Assembly (NCBI GenBank): GCA_907165275.2
Contig: OU015649.1
Span: 6,478,001-6,542,000 of the forward strand
DNA: 64,000 bases
Direction: 5' to 3'
Source: Zygaena filipendulae
Taxonomy: Eukaryota; Arthropoda; Insecta; Lepidoptera; Zygaenidae
The translations under genes and the position numbers were made by a program. This document shows positions 49,490 to 60,771 of this stretch, in pieces. Position 1 is the stretch's first letter; each line of letters opens with the position of its first letter. Below the pieces are notes generated by a model. That model was not told where the DNA came from and ran no database searches. It saw nothing but the letters and a program-made list of their open reading frames with translations.

Positions 49490-49902
49490 GACGTCGAGCA
49501 GCGGCGCACGCGTCTCCCGTGTTTTAGTCCGCCGAGACCCCTGCTGCGCGGTGCGAGGCGCTCGCTCCTAAACACCGCACGGACGATACAACGCTCGCTT
49601 ACGTAGGGACGCGGTCGCGGTCGGTGCTAAGTGCTTGTACAAATCCTGAAACAACAAAATCCAACTATGTGCACATAGTGAACGCGTGGTCTCAAAGTGC
49701 TAACTCAAAGGGCCTTCGTCACATGTGACATGTGACTTTTTTATTTATCATCGCTCTCTCACCTTCAGAGCTAATATCTTATCGATAATATCGAAGTGGA
49801 TAAATAAACTTTAGATGAGTACCCAGTGAATACTGAATATGTATTGAGATATTTCAATCAATAAAATACGAGTATAATGGTTGATCATATCGGCTAAAAA
49901 CA
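49490..49902 (+). promoter_or_regulatory. GC-rich promoter/5' UTR candidate of an unidentified gene
   Basis: A CpG-rich block (49494-49640) is followed by AT-rich sequence with palindromic CACATGTGACATGTGA and TTATCGATAATATCGA, ending at the ATG of the coding-exon candidate. Inferred from composition and position. Confidence 0.4.
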
Positions 49903-50136
49903 ATGAAGAAAAGGGATCGTCGGACCAAGCCGGACAGTAGAGGCGAGAAACAAGACGGTCGGGTGGTGAGACAGGGCAGTCGGAGAGGGAAACGCGTCGG
50001 CGGCGAGGGCGCGTCGGGGGCGGCAGCGCGACACGAGCGCGAGCGCGAGCGCGCCAAGCGGTCCGGCGTGGAGGCGGTGAAGCTGCACCTGCAGGTCACC
50101 GGCGGCACCGGCAGGACCTCTCGCTCCGCCACCTCG
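49903..50136 (+). CDS. First coding exon candidate of an unidentified gene, 78 residues
   Basis: The ATG is in a good context (AAACAATGAAG). 78 codons lead to a possible donor GTAACA in phase 0. The peptide is very basic (KKRDRRTK, RGKRVG), then RHERERERAKR, then a more ordinary stretch (VEAVKLHLQVTGG). I recognise no family. Base composition is GC-rich and strongly unlike the flanks. Without a splice, the frame stops at 50193. Downstream exons are not found in this window, so they may lie beyond 64000 or the exon may not be real. The GC-rich exon at 60.4-60.77 kb has the same orientation and could be an alternative first exon of the same gene. Confidence 0.4.
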
Positions 50137-50756
50137 GTAACATATATCTTCCCTTTTTTACCCACCAGGGAAAACCCTGTATACCCTCTATGAATACCAC
50201 CGCCCCGAAAACCACTGGGGTGATCCTCTTCGGCACCTGATGGCGTCGGGGCCGTGGAAATCGATTGCGCATGCTACACAGCCCCGGCACGCCTCGTTCT
50301 GTAACGTACTTACCTAGCTAATAATATTAACCAATGGAATAATCTTCACTATCTATTGAAAAATACTTGGTGAACTTTAAATAAATTTTATTTCGAACTG
50401 GTTATTGCGGATGAGCGGCGCGGCGGCCTCACTGGTGTAAATTTTATGTTTTTCTCAAGAACTCGTTTAATTTACTGGGATAAAAAGTATACAAAATACA
50501 CAAGCTGTAGGTACGTGAAAAGTTTCATTGAAATCTGTCCAGTATTTTTAATATGATGTTGCGCTTTAAATCACAATATAGGCAATATATAAAACAAAAC
50601 AAAACAGATACAAAACAAAACATATACAAAACAGATAAAAATTCCAAAAGTTTTCATAATGCCTTCAGTCACTAGTATATTGCACGCCTTCAAATTATAG
50701 GCTTTTATTTATTTTTAAAAGTACAGACACCGCATGCTTACAATTTTATCATATAC

Positions 50757-50975
50757 CTAATGCTACTGTGAAGCTGAGTTGTCGGTGAAGGAAAAAATCG
50801 TGAGGAAACCATAGCATGGTGGTAGGGGACTCCGAGTGGCCGGCTGGCTAGCTACCGCCTTCAAGATGAAAATCTGTCGCCAAGGAGCTAGGTGTGTGTT
50901 TACAATCTTCGACCACACTCATGCACTTAACAATAACATCAGATGAGCGTGTTCAAACGACTAGTCTAATAATAA
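50757..50975 (+). repeat. Dispersed repeat (GGTGGTAGGG...GCTAGCTACC...AATCTGTCGCCAAG)
   Basis: The same words in reverse order and orientation occur at 59450-59700 (GGCGACAGATTTACAACTTG, GGTAGTAGCTAGCCAGCTGG, CCCTACCACCATGC). Class unknown; recalled as common in moth DNA. Confidence 0.55.
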
Positions 50976-52795
50976 TAATATTCCAAAACTATTTAAAGTA
51001 AAAACAAACTCAAAGTTGGTGAATGACAAAATTGATGATAACCTTCTGCTATTTTAACGACACAATAAAAAATATTATATACCTATACGTATTACCATAG
51101 TTGTTTCCGTGGTTTCCCTGGGATGCTTTCGAGATAAACTCCATACTCTCCACTAATAAACTCCTTGTTGTGCTTGGTTAAAAAGTATCCTAAATATTAA
51201 GTTTACCGGCATGACACGCAAGTTTCAGAAGTTTTTATATGGCGTGCGATCAAACAAACTATCAAACTGCTAAACATAATCATCTTCTAAAAATTAAATT
51301 AGCTCTATTGGTTATACCTTGACGTGTCTTGCAATTTTTTTTTTTTTAATTTTTTTTTTTTTTTTTTTTTTTAAATATAAAAAAATATATTGTAACTATA
51401 CAGTCTAAGATACAGTTTAAATAAAATTTATACGAGTAGGTTTACGAGTATAACTTGCTACTAATACCAGTTAACAATAATTAATCTTTACTATTATAAA
51501 TCGGAAAGTATGTCTGTAGTTAAAATTCCAGCGGGGACTCCGAAATTAACGCAGGTGAAACCGCGGGGAACAGCTGCTATTATCATAAATATACGAAAGT
51601 GAGTTTATTTGTTTGTTACGCTTTAACGCCGTTACTACTCCTGTAAGGTTCGAAGTAGTGGTAGAGAGAAGGGGCTCAAGGGTACAGAAACGGATATACT
51701 GTACATTTTATCCTGGAATTTCCACAGGAACTTAAAAATCAACACCATGGGGAAACCATATTATATTAACATTATATTATATTAACATATTCTCTGGTAA
51801 TACGAGTATCAGGTACCTAAATTATTAATTCTTCATGTAAAAAGTTCACTAAATCGATTCAACGGATTATACGATATTAACACGTGTGTCATAAATCGCG
51901 ATTTATATGTGTATATAGTCTGCTAAATGTTACACAAAAGGAGAGTATTTGAACTACTTTTAACACAGTTAGATAGTTACAATCAACATAAAAAATAACA
52001 AAGGCATATATGAAACTCATGATTCGGTGACAGTAGGATCTGTTTATCATGCTGAAGTCGTGACGAATGATATAAAACCAACTTAGATTATCGACCGTTA
52101 GAACTCTTATCACCTTGAAAAGTGACAGTGTAAAGAATATTATCTGAAAACCCATGCAGAATATTTCGCAGCTGTATCAATAAGTACGGACTAAACCAAT
52201 TGACATTCTTAATGTTCTGAATGTTAATATGGGTATTGTCATCATAATAAGCACAAAGTATAATATATTTTTGTTTAAAGTACTGTAATAGTTAAAACAT
52301 ACGAACACAATAAAATAATCTGTAAAGAATTCTTAACTCTGTTAAATATCATAAGCGATTTACTTATCGTGTTCTTAACGTTTTATACCCTAGCTGTAGT
52401 AATCAAAGAAATACTGGTGAATACGCATTTTTTCATAATGCGATAAAACTAGAAACTCTATTGCTTTTTTAATGTAGAGCACGACCCAAATTGACATGGC
52501 AGTTAAAACAAAAAATAATAATGCATAACCTCTATACCGAATGGAAAGAAACAAAATCTTAGAGACATGATGCGTTGTTTATTTCGTTTTGGGTGGAAAT
52601 GTATTGGTGATAAAATATTACGTTACTGCGAACTTTCACATTTAATATGCACACACCTTAGCTATTTACATTTTAAACGCGAGAAGAGAGAATTCACTGA
52701 TTATTATCAATTTAGTATTTTCCGCTCTTGGCAAACTCCTATACCTGAGCACTCCAGCGCCTGTGTTATTTTATTGCTTAAATAAAATTATTTAT
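50976..52795. other. AT-rich region with scattered Helitron fragments
   Basis: A T-run occurs at about 51335-51372. Helitron-like pieces lie at 51490-51573 (ends GGTGAAACCGCGGGGAACAGCT) and 51590-51760. Frames at 51889-52155 (minus) and 52567-52785 (plus) show no domain. No exon recognised. Confidence 0.35.
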
Positions 52796-52798
52796 AGA

Positions 52799-52965
52799 TT
52801 ACTAGATGTGCCTCGCGGTTTCACCCGCATGAGTTTAAGTTTAGGAATCCCACAGGAACTCCAAAGTAGAATAATTTACTCCTAATGACATCAGCTAATT
52901 AGTTTCGGAGATTTACCCGCGTGAGTTTCGGAATTCCCGCAGGAACTCCAAACTTCTTTTATAAA
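52799..52965 (-). repeat. Helitron-like fragment, reverse orientation
   Basis: CTAGATGTGCCTCGCGGTTTCACCCGCATG, GGAATCCCACAGGAACTCC and a second CCCGCAGGAACTCC block. Two partial units. Confidence 0.55.
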
Positions 52966-53429
52966 AACGAACACAAAAATAGGGTTTATCCAATTTGTCG
53001 CAGTTGTTTGCAAGTTATACGTTTAGCAACACATTTGGCGATTCATTTTTTAATTATATTACGTACTTAAAGATAATAATCTTTTAATGCACCTAATACA
53101 ATTAGGAAAAAAGTATCGGTAATATATAAAAATCGGTTATGGCTATATTGGACATGTGGAAGAACTGAGACTCACAAAAAAACAAGAAAGTTCTTCGAAA
53201 ACCCGTGCGGTTGGAACCGATCCCCGAGCTGTCACTAGCCGCATTTTGAATAATAATTATGCGAACACAATTGCATTTTTATCGATTTTGAAAAAGGAGA
53301 TCCTCAATTTGATGTTTGTCCAGTATCACTATTTTGAAATGACTCCACCGATTCTGATGTTAAGATGTTTTGGGTTTTGCTACTGATCCTTCCTAAATTG
53401 AAATATAAATTGAAATTGAATTTCTTTTA

Positions 53430-54271
53430 TAAATTGAAATACTTGTATGGGTGTTACATGAACGGAGTCTGCATCAACCATGTGTCCTACGCGGATGATA
53501 TGGTCCTATTGGCGCCTTCAATCAACGCAATGAGAAGCTTGCCCGGCTTGTCAGCGCTACACCTGTGACCACAATATGCAATACAACGCTGCCAAATCAG
53601 TCTGCATGGTTTTTAAGTCCTCTAACACTCCTGCTGAAGTTCCTCCCATCCGCTTATACGGTATGGCGCTCCAACGCACTGAGGAGGTCAAATACCTTGG
53701 CCATATCATCGACTCTAGCCTTCGCGACGAGGCCGATATCGTAAGGCAGCGCCGAGCCCTCAGCGTGACGGTTAATATGCTGGCGCGCCACTTTCAGCGC
53801 TGCAGCGCGCCTGTCAATCGTCTTCTGTTCAACACCTACTGCACAAACCTCTACACAGCCGAGCTCTGGTGTAACCACATGAAGGCAGCCTACAACCGGA
53901 TACGCGTGCAGTACAACAACGCTTGGCGGGCCTTGCACCTGCTGCCGCCCTGGTGCAGCGCATCCGAGATGTTCGTGGTGAGCCGAGTGCGAGGCTAGGC
54001 GGCGCTCATGCGTAGCTTGGTGGCGGGAGTGGCGGAGCGCCTGCGCCTCTCCACTTGTCCAGTCGTGGTCGCTGCCCGCAGCTGGCTAGCTAGCCCTATC
54101 CATGCGGCCTGGAGGTGGTTGCATTCGACGACGCCAGCTACCCCGAGCTGATGAACTATCACTTGACGGTGGTGTGGCGGCTGCCGTACTTGTTTATTTT
54201 TTGATTTTTGTATTTTATATTTTGTTGGTAAATTAATATTGATATGGGACTTTTTAATCCCGGAATAAATG

Positions 54272-54302
<31 letters not shown>
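53430..54302 (+). pseudogene. CR1/Jockey-like LINE, decayed 3' end of the reverse-transcriptase ORF
   Basis: The frame contains the RT active-site motif YADDMVLL (53488-53511). A one-base shift at about 53535-53545 is needed to continue into CQRYTCDHNMQYNAAKS and then IRLYGMALQRTEEVKYLGHIIDSS, the usual C-terminal RT region. The stop TAG at 53996 interrupts VRG-AALMRSLV. After the ORF comes GGAATAAATGATTATTATTATT, a short-repeat tail. Non-functional by frameshift, stop and 5' truncation. Confidence 0.75.
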
Positions 54303-54669
54303 TTTTTATTTAATCAAAAAGTTTACCAACAATGGTTACAATTCTTCATAAAAAATATAATCGACGTGTCTGTCTGTAATTGTGAGATATTTAGTTTAAG
54401 GAGTTCTATTTAGTTTAAGGAGTTGCAACTTTTTTCTGTCTATACAAGCTAATTTCCATATGACTGAACAGATTTTCATGGGTATTAAGTTACTGCAGGT
54501 CCAGGCCTAGTGATCATAGGGGTCATAGGGTACTTTTTACTTTTCACGCTAGGGTTCACGGAAAAATACCAAAACTAAAGTGGTTGAAACCGGAGAGTAC
54601 TTACAATACAATACTAGCAACATATCTTTCTCTTTAACTTTGTGAACATAAGGTTTATTTTAACAAAAC

Positions 54670-54890
54670 TCATAGCAGAAGCGAGAAGCATTGCGTTTGG
54701 TGATCGCTCGGTGTGGTTTTATGCTACGGGCGGGCGGCGTACGAACCAAATATTGTATTATAAATAATTTAGACATGGGCTAATAAAAATGCAAAAATAT
54801 AACCTATATTAAAACATGGTGCGATCGATTCAGACGTCGATTCTGAGCAAACTAATTCCTAGTTTTCAGTTAATTCGTTAACACGTATAT
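54670..54890 (-). repeat. Mariner-like MITE, partial copy 3
   Basis: Ends TTCTGAGCAAACTAATTCCTAGTTTTCAGTTAATTCGTTAACACG, the reverse of the 5' end of 30616-30974. The other end is lost. Confidence 0.6.
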
Positions 54891-55048
54891 ATACAGCTAA
54901 TAAATAATCGAAAAAAATACGTTTACCTTACCTACTATTCCTATTCGTTCTTCGTAGTAGGTAAGATTTCAACTTAGGACTTAGGTAGGTACTTGTAATA
55001 TAAAGTAAAAGCTAAAGAAGGCTGTTTAACTCGTTTGGTTTCCCGGTT

Positions 55049-55683
55049 AATAGGGTACTTGCATGAATTTTTTTTTCAGTCTATTTTAAAGATATATGGC
55101 CTACTTAAACAAAGCAAGAAAAAGAAAAAAAATATATGCAGAAATTAATGAAATAGAACGTTTCAAAGTTCCTACTTTAGACCTTACCGCCGAAACGCGG
55201 AATGACGTCACTTGTTCAAAATTACGCCTTATTAATCTGTGATAGAAATGTCAATGTCGTATTGACAGGGTCATGTGACACTGACAGACAGATAACTTCA
55301 ATATCTAAAACGAAATTAAGGTTGAACTGTGTCGATTTACTTCCAAAAGTTCCAGTAAAGAATCGAAATGCATGTTACCGATGCATTTTAACGTAAAAAA
55401 CTTCAGAAAATGGAAAATATGCGTTGTCTGTATGCACTTAGTTTCTTTTGCCTTCTCTGAAAGAGGTAAATGTTTCCTAAAAAAGTAAAAGTGACGTCAT
55501 GTGTCAAGCTTGGCTGTGATTCGTGTTTCGTTACAACGTTCCGTTTCACAAAATTAAAAGTTTAATATTTTGGAAACTATTGAAATTTTTTTAGTAAATC
55601 TTTCACAATAACGCTTTTCTAAGGCTCTATTTTTGAAATATTGACACAATTTCTTATTATAAATTTCATGCAAGTACCCTATT
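55049..55683. mobile_element. 620-bp terminal-inverted-repeat element, copy 2 (inverted)
   Basis: Ends AATAGGGTACTTGCATGAA and TTCATGCAAGTACCCTATT are perfect 19-bp inverted repeats. The body is the reverse of 31571-32194. A short plus frame at 55202-55396 is not conserved in the other copy. Confidence 0.7.
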
Positions 55684-56712
55684 ATTATCTAACTGAGTTT
55701 AGTAGAAACAGAGCCCCTGATTCACTACGATCATAATATGCTACAAAAATTGTTTTTTCTCGAGCTCAAAGAACATTTAGATGTATTTACATGTATTACG
55801 TATCTAATGATATACAGAATACAAACTCGTGGTTTCTTTCTCATCCAAAACGCTTGGTATTGTTACAGGCACGCGCGTTATGAACAAGAAAAATTTTTGA
55901 TCATAGCGAACCATCCGTCTGGTGGCTATTCCAAATGCTGTCATACCTACATAAACTACTTAGAGATACTACCGTCATACCTACTAACGGAACAAATTAT
56001 TTATTGGTTGTTACCGTAATCATACCACCATTTTGTTTCTGTTTCCATATCTAAGTATAGGTGCTTATTTTTCTCTTGTGGAACCAAATAACATATTGAT
56101 ATGAACATTTGAAATAGTGCGTGATTTAAATCTCATATAATACGTTTTGTGACAAATCGTTGAATATGGCTGTCAAACGAGTATTATGTAAGATTAACTA
56201 ATCCTTAACTAATTCATACAAGGTTGTTAATTTTTCTCTACAGAAATTTACGCTAGATTAAATAATTTTCATAGAAAGAAAAAAGTTCATTTATAAAAAA
56301 TATAGCCACTTACTACAGTATTTTTACTGAGGATCTACATGATATGAATGTGCTAATAAAAAAAAAGTTAGAGTTACATATTTAGGCTGAAGGTTCTTTT
56401 TATAATCATAACCACAGTAAACAATTATTCTAACCATAACTATTTTATAACAAACAACACCTTTAACGCATATTTTATGTATTTGTATGTATCAAAATAA
56501 TAAAATTATAATATTATATTAGATGTTTTGATGAAAATTACCAATTGACTACATAAATCACTGCATATTTTAAATCAAAGTTAACAACAAAGGAACGGAT
56601 TTTCATGCGATTTTCACCAAAAGGAAATTCGTGAAGAAGGTTTAGGTAGGTATATAATTGGTCAAAGTTTTGTGTAAACTGGTTGAAATATAACGACAAT
56701 AATTGTTGTGTT

Positions 56713-56728
56713 AGGTTGATATAGCCTG
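56713..56728. repeat. Left target-site duplication of the R1-like LINE
   Basis: AGGTTGATATAGCCTG, repeated exactly at 58033-58048 directly after the poly(A) tract. Confidence 0.85.
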
Positions 56729-57853
56729 TTGTGGAATATAATGTACGACGGCGTACTGAGAATACGCCTCCCGCCAGGAATCAACATCATAGGCTTTGCT
56801 GACGACCTAACATTAATAGTCTCAGCCAAGCACGAGGAAGGTGTTATGTCGAAGGGTAACGCAGCAGTGGAGCGGGTCGGAGCCTGGATGGAGGGGCGAG
56901 GGCTCCAGCTGGTGCCTGAGAAAACGGAAGCTATGGTAGTGACTGGTCGCAGGAAACACATACCTTTTTACTTCACTGTGCAGGGTCAAAGAATCCAACC
57001 CACCAGCACGGTGAGGTGCCTGGGAGTACTTCTTGACAAGTCCATGTCATTCCTGCCTCATATCAGGGCTACATCGGCTAAGGCGGTGACCAGGTGCCAG
57101 GCGCTCGGCCGGCTCATGCCAAGAATAGATGGACCAAGAACAGTTAAACGGAAGCTGCTAGCGGGTGTTGTTAGATCCGTTCTATGCTACGCAGCACCAG
57201 TATGGAGTGACGTCCTCAAATATAGAAGAGCTAAGTCGCAGATGGAGGGCTGCTACAGACTAGCAGCAATTAGGGTTGCTTGCTTGTACCGAACGGTCTC
57301 GTACGAGGCGTCGATGGCTATTTCAGGCATGATACCAATCCATCTAGTCATCGACGAATCTTGTAGATCCTACAAGCTCTCCCTTAAAAAAGAGCTGTCG
57401 AAAGCAGCTCTCCAACGAAGAACCCTTGAAAAGTGGCAAGAGGAGTGGAGCGAACCCGGGAAGGGCGCATGGACTAGGGTTATCATGCCTGACGTGCGAA
57501 AGTGGCATGGGCGCCGTTTTGGGTCCTTGAATTACTATTTGTCCCAATGTCTTTCAGGCCATGGCGTTTTCAACAACTTCCGAAAAAGGATTGGCAAGGC
57601 ACAATCGTGCGTCTGTTGGTTCTGCGAGGAGGAGGACAACGCCGAACATACCATCTTCTTTTGTCCTCAATTTTCACGGGACCGTACTGAGGCTAAAAGA
57701 GAGCTTGGGACAGAACTATCCAAGGAAAATTTTATCGAGGTGATGCTTAATAGCGAAAAATGCTGGAACCAAGTCAACGCATTCATCACCTCGATAATGA
57801 AACAAAAAGAGGCCTACGAACGTGAGGAAGAAAAACGCACGAGGGAACCATAA
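56729..57853 (+). CDS. R1-like LINE ORF2, C-terminal 374 codons (no native start)
   Basis: The frame enters at the truncation point (LWNIMYDGV) and contains the RT catalytic motif FADD at residues 23-26. The thumb-like region (VRCLGVLLDKSMSF...HI) follows, and near residues 291-310 is a CCHC zinc knuckle, C-x2-C-x7-H-x4-C (CWFCEEEDNAEHTIFFC), typical of R1-clade and related elements. It ends in a charged tail (KRTREP) and TAA. It lacks the endonuclease, the RT N-terminus and a start codon, so it cannot make a functional protein. R1-clade is a call by pattern. Confidence 0.8.
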   Translation: MWNIMYDGVLRIRLPPGINIIGFADDLTLIVSAKHEEGVMSKGNAAVERVGAWMEGRGLQLVPEKTEAMVVTGRRKHIPFYFTVQGQRIQPTSTVRCLGVLLDKSMSFLPHIRATSAKAVTRCQALGRLMPRIDGPRTVKRKLLAGVVRSVLCYAAPVWSDVLKYRRAKSQMEGCYRLAAIRVACLYRTVSYEASMAISGMIPIHLVIDESCRSYKLSLKKELSKAALQRRTLEKWQEEWSEPGKGAWTRVIMPDVRKWHGRRFGSLNYYLSQCLSGHGVFNNFRKRIGKAQSCVCWFCEEEDNAEHTIFFCPQFSRDRTEAKRELGTELSKENFIEVMLNSEKCWNQVNAFITSIMKQKEAYEREEEKRTREP

Positions 57854-58032
57854 GGTAACACTCGGCGGCTGCTTGACGAATTATGAACATGGTCCCGGGC
57901 AGTCGCCACGCGAGTGACCTGGAGGAGGGGTTTTTAGTCCGTGTGAGTCGGACACTCCCTGCCGACACGGGCTGGCAGGGGTCCATAAGGGATTTTCCCC
58001 TCCTCACGTAAAAAAAAAAAAAAAAAAAAAAA
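56729..58032 (+). mobile_element. 5'-truncated R1-like LINE with poly(A) tail and 16-bp target duplication
   Basis: A 1.3-kb insertion with an intact frame (to 57853), a 3' UTR of about 150 bp and an A-tract (58009-58032), bounded by a perfect 16-bp direct repeat. Truncation falls inside the RT domain, as expected of incomplete target-primed reverse transcription. The intact frame and perfect duplication suggest a young insertion. Confidence 0.85.
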
Positions 58033-58073
58033 AGGTTGATATAGCCTGCCCCCAAGTTAACATTTATTATAGA

Positions 58074-58320
58074 CTAGCTGTCCCGCGTAGTTTCGCCCGC
58101 GATAATTTCGCATTTCCCGCGGAATTGTTCCATACAAACTTTGCAACCCCTTTTCATTCACTATTAGGGATTGAACTTTCAAATTTTTAATTTTTCTTAT
58201 TGGATGCCTACGTCATTCAAAAAACACACCCTCCAAGTTTCAGGTCTCTATACAATCAGCGGTTTAGGCTGTGCGTCGATCCATCAGTCATTCAGAACAA
58301 AGCATTTTATATACATAGAT
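58074..58320 (-). repeat. Helitron-like unit, reverse orientation
   Basis: Begins CTAGCTGTCCCGCGTAGTTTCGCC after an A, then CCGCGGAATTGTTCCATAC and TTTCAGGTCTCTATACAATC, ending in TTTTATATACATAGA. Sister of 20323-20650. Confidence 0.6.
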
Positions 58321-59224
58321 TGTCAACTTGGCTAAGGGGGCTGGACCTATTTACATATTTTTTCAGTAATTTGCCGAATTAGGCGCGAATATCAGATACA
58401 TCATGATCGTAGGCCTTTTCTTGCTGCCTCCCCGAAGGCAGAAATCGTCACGGTCATCACCGGAAAAAACGTTAATGTGCCATATTTGTTTAAATCATGT
58501 CTGATCATGTCATTCATATGTGAAGTTACTCTTACATTGTCTGATTTTTTGATGGAATTTCAGGGAATAGAAAAGATAACATAGAAAAGATAATAGAGAG
58601 AACTACAGCAAGCAAATTTTTATAATTTGATACAATTATTTACTGTTTACATGCTTTTAATGTTATTTGGGTGTATTTGGGTATTATGTTATAGTTATTG
58701 ACGATTTATATACCTTCATAACAGGGACAGCTTCGTTGTGTAGATACGCGGCAAAAGTTGCACTCATCAGGAATAATAAGTATGAAATTTTGGCAGATAC
58801 GAGTTCTAATACCTAATAATTGTACCTACTCGTACTCGTGTACAATCTTGAATTTTAAAATGACATATCATAGCAGATCCAGATTAAAAACATCATGAAC
58901 TCAATGATATCTTATCGTATTTGGATATATCTCAAAAAATCTGTTAAAAATATTATTAAAAACACATATTATTATGTATATATGCTCTAAATAATAACTA
59001 CTCGAATTTAGCTTTTTTCGTTGGTTTTATAAAAATCCTTTTAGGGTTATCAGCAACAGTAGGTAACTAGGTAGGTAGTACCTAATGCAGGTAGCTCAAA
59101 AAGTAGCTCTGGATAATTTCGTAATAAAATCATGTTTTTTAAATATTTAGGAGAAGAATATAATACTAGATAGCCTACTTAAATAAGTCCCTCGTTTCAC
59201 TTAACAGTATATATAAGATTAGTA
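58321..59224. other. AT-rich spacer, no recognised feature
   Basis: No exon or repeat that I can name. The words TGTCAACTTGGCTAAGGGGGCTGG at 58320 recall the arm of the foldback MITE at 8951. Confidence 0.3.
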
Positions 59225-59237
59225 TTTAGATTTTCCT

Positions 59238-59445
59238 TAACCTCGAGGTTTCACCCGCGGTAATTTCAGAGTTTCTGTGGGAATTTCGGAATAAAAAGTA
59301 CGCTATATGTCCCTCAGGGCTTACCGTAGCTTCCTATAAGTGAAAGAGTTTTCAAAATCGATTCAGTAGATCCAGAGATTACCCCGTACAACGTCACAAC
59401 CTCACCAACTTACAAACTTTACCTCTATTTACTAGAATATATATT
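59238..59445 (-). repeat. Helitron-like unit, reverse orientation
   Basis: CTCGAGGTTTCACCCGCGG, CAGAGTTTCTGTGGGAATTTCGG, GCTTCCTATAAGTGAAAG and CAGTAGATCCAGAGATTACC: the same module as the array at 48465-49030, in reverse. Confidence 0.55.
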
Positions 59446-59449
59446 TTTT

Positions 59450-59700
59450 TACGTCATAGGGGGCAAACGGGCAAGTGGTACACCTGATAGTAAGTGATTA
59501 CCGCCACCCATTGAAATCTGCATCACCATAGCCTGCAGGTGCGTTGCCGACCTGGAATGGGGATGGGAACTGACTTTCAAGTGGGGCTGTCGGAACACAC
59601 CGTTAGGTGCTTGGCGACAGATTTACAACTTGAAGGTAGTAGCTAGCCAGCTGGGCACTACAAAGTGCCCTACCACCATGCAAATGTACCTAAATCACTG
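59450..59700 (-). repeat. Dispersed repeat, copy 2
   Basis: Reverse counterpart of 50757-50975, longer here, with GGCAAACGGGCAAGTGGTACACC at its start and CCCTACCACCATGC at its end. Confidence 0.55.
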
Positions 59701-60409
59701 GAAACAAATAGATACCATACCACCAGCGTTAAAGATATCGCACGGTTCCGTTTTATTAGCGTTTTCTGGTATCGCGGCATCGGTGAGATTCTAGTCAATC
59801 TTTGATTACTATTATTTTTATAATTACTCGTACTTACAAGTTGCTTTCAATAAGTAAATATTATTAATGGGCTCTTTTAGTGTCAAGGTCGTCTTCAAGA
59901 GATCTTCGCGAAGGTAATCAAAACAGCACATCTCTGTCTCTGGCAAACATGTAAATTGTCATACTTACACATTATTTACCATAACCTGCTAAACATTTTA
60001 CTCATCTAAGTAGGTATAATGTTTTCACGTGACTTGTTAAATAAAAACCAGCGGAAGTACAAAAAATATAACAGTTGAATCAAAGTGGCTGTAAGTTATC
60101 ACACGTTTTTTTTTCATCGGACCAATTGTAATGTGTGTCCAACTCTAACACACTCGTTTCATTAGTTACGAAGTGACATCGTCTTATAAAAAATAATGAC
60201 CCTTTTATTATTTGCACATATGTAGCTTGCTTTATCGATAACTATCGATGAGATTTCGTATTTAAAAAGCTATACCTATAAGTGTCTTAAGAGAGTGCAG
60301 ACGTCGGGATTACATTGTAAAACAGAGATCAATGGATCGTTAGAGATATCTAACTATACATATATTGCCTGAAGCCCTTAAAAGCGTCGATCACGTATTT
60401 GCAAACTCG

Positions 60410-60771
60410 CAGTTATCAGGCGGACGGATTCATTCCGAAATCGCGTCCACTCCGCGCCGCCGCCGTCCCGCTGCGTTCACGGAGTGACGTCCTGCCATTT
60501 GATTGTAGTCCAGCTCTAATCTCGCGTTTCGCCCTTATTCATTATCTTAAGAGGGCCTCGTGACTCGAGAAGTGCGCCTACACCCACCTGCCGACGACGC
60601 GACGCGGATCGCGCGCGTATCAGCTGCAGCGGACAGATCGAAACGTGTTATTGTGATTTCATTAAATTTAAATTGGAGCTGTCGCATACGAGACACCCGC
60701 ACGCTCGACACATGTTGAATTTTTTGGTGTTGTTTTACTGCTAATCGAGTCCTGGAACGAGTTTATATTAG
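60410..60771 (+). promoter_or_regulatory. GC-rich promoter and probably untranslated first exon
   Basis: A CpG-dense block (60425-60680, for example CCGCGCCGCCGCCGTCCC) is followed by less GC-rich sequence and a strong donor, TTAG|GTGAGTTTT, after 60771. The only ATG near the donor (60712) opens an 11-codon frame, so the exon is probably 5' UTR. Its gene must lie beyond the window, or it is an alternative promoter for the exon at 49903. Confidence 0.45.

Noticed and set aside
53654..53938. 94-residue minus-strand frame
   Set aside because: Antisense shadow of the CR1-like reverse-transcriptase remnant.
57344..57743. Short frames on both strands within the R1-like LINE
   Set aside because: Shadows of the 374-codon ORF in other frames.
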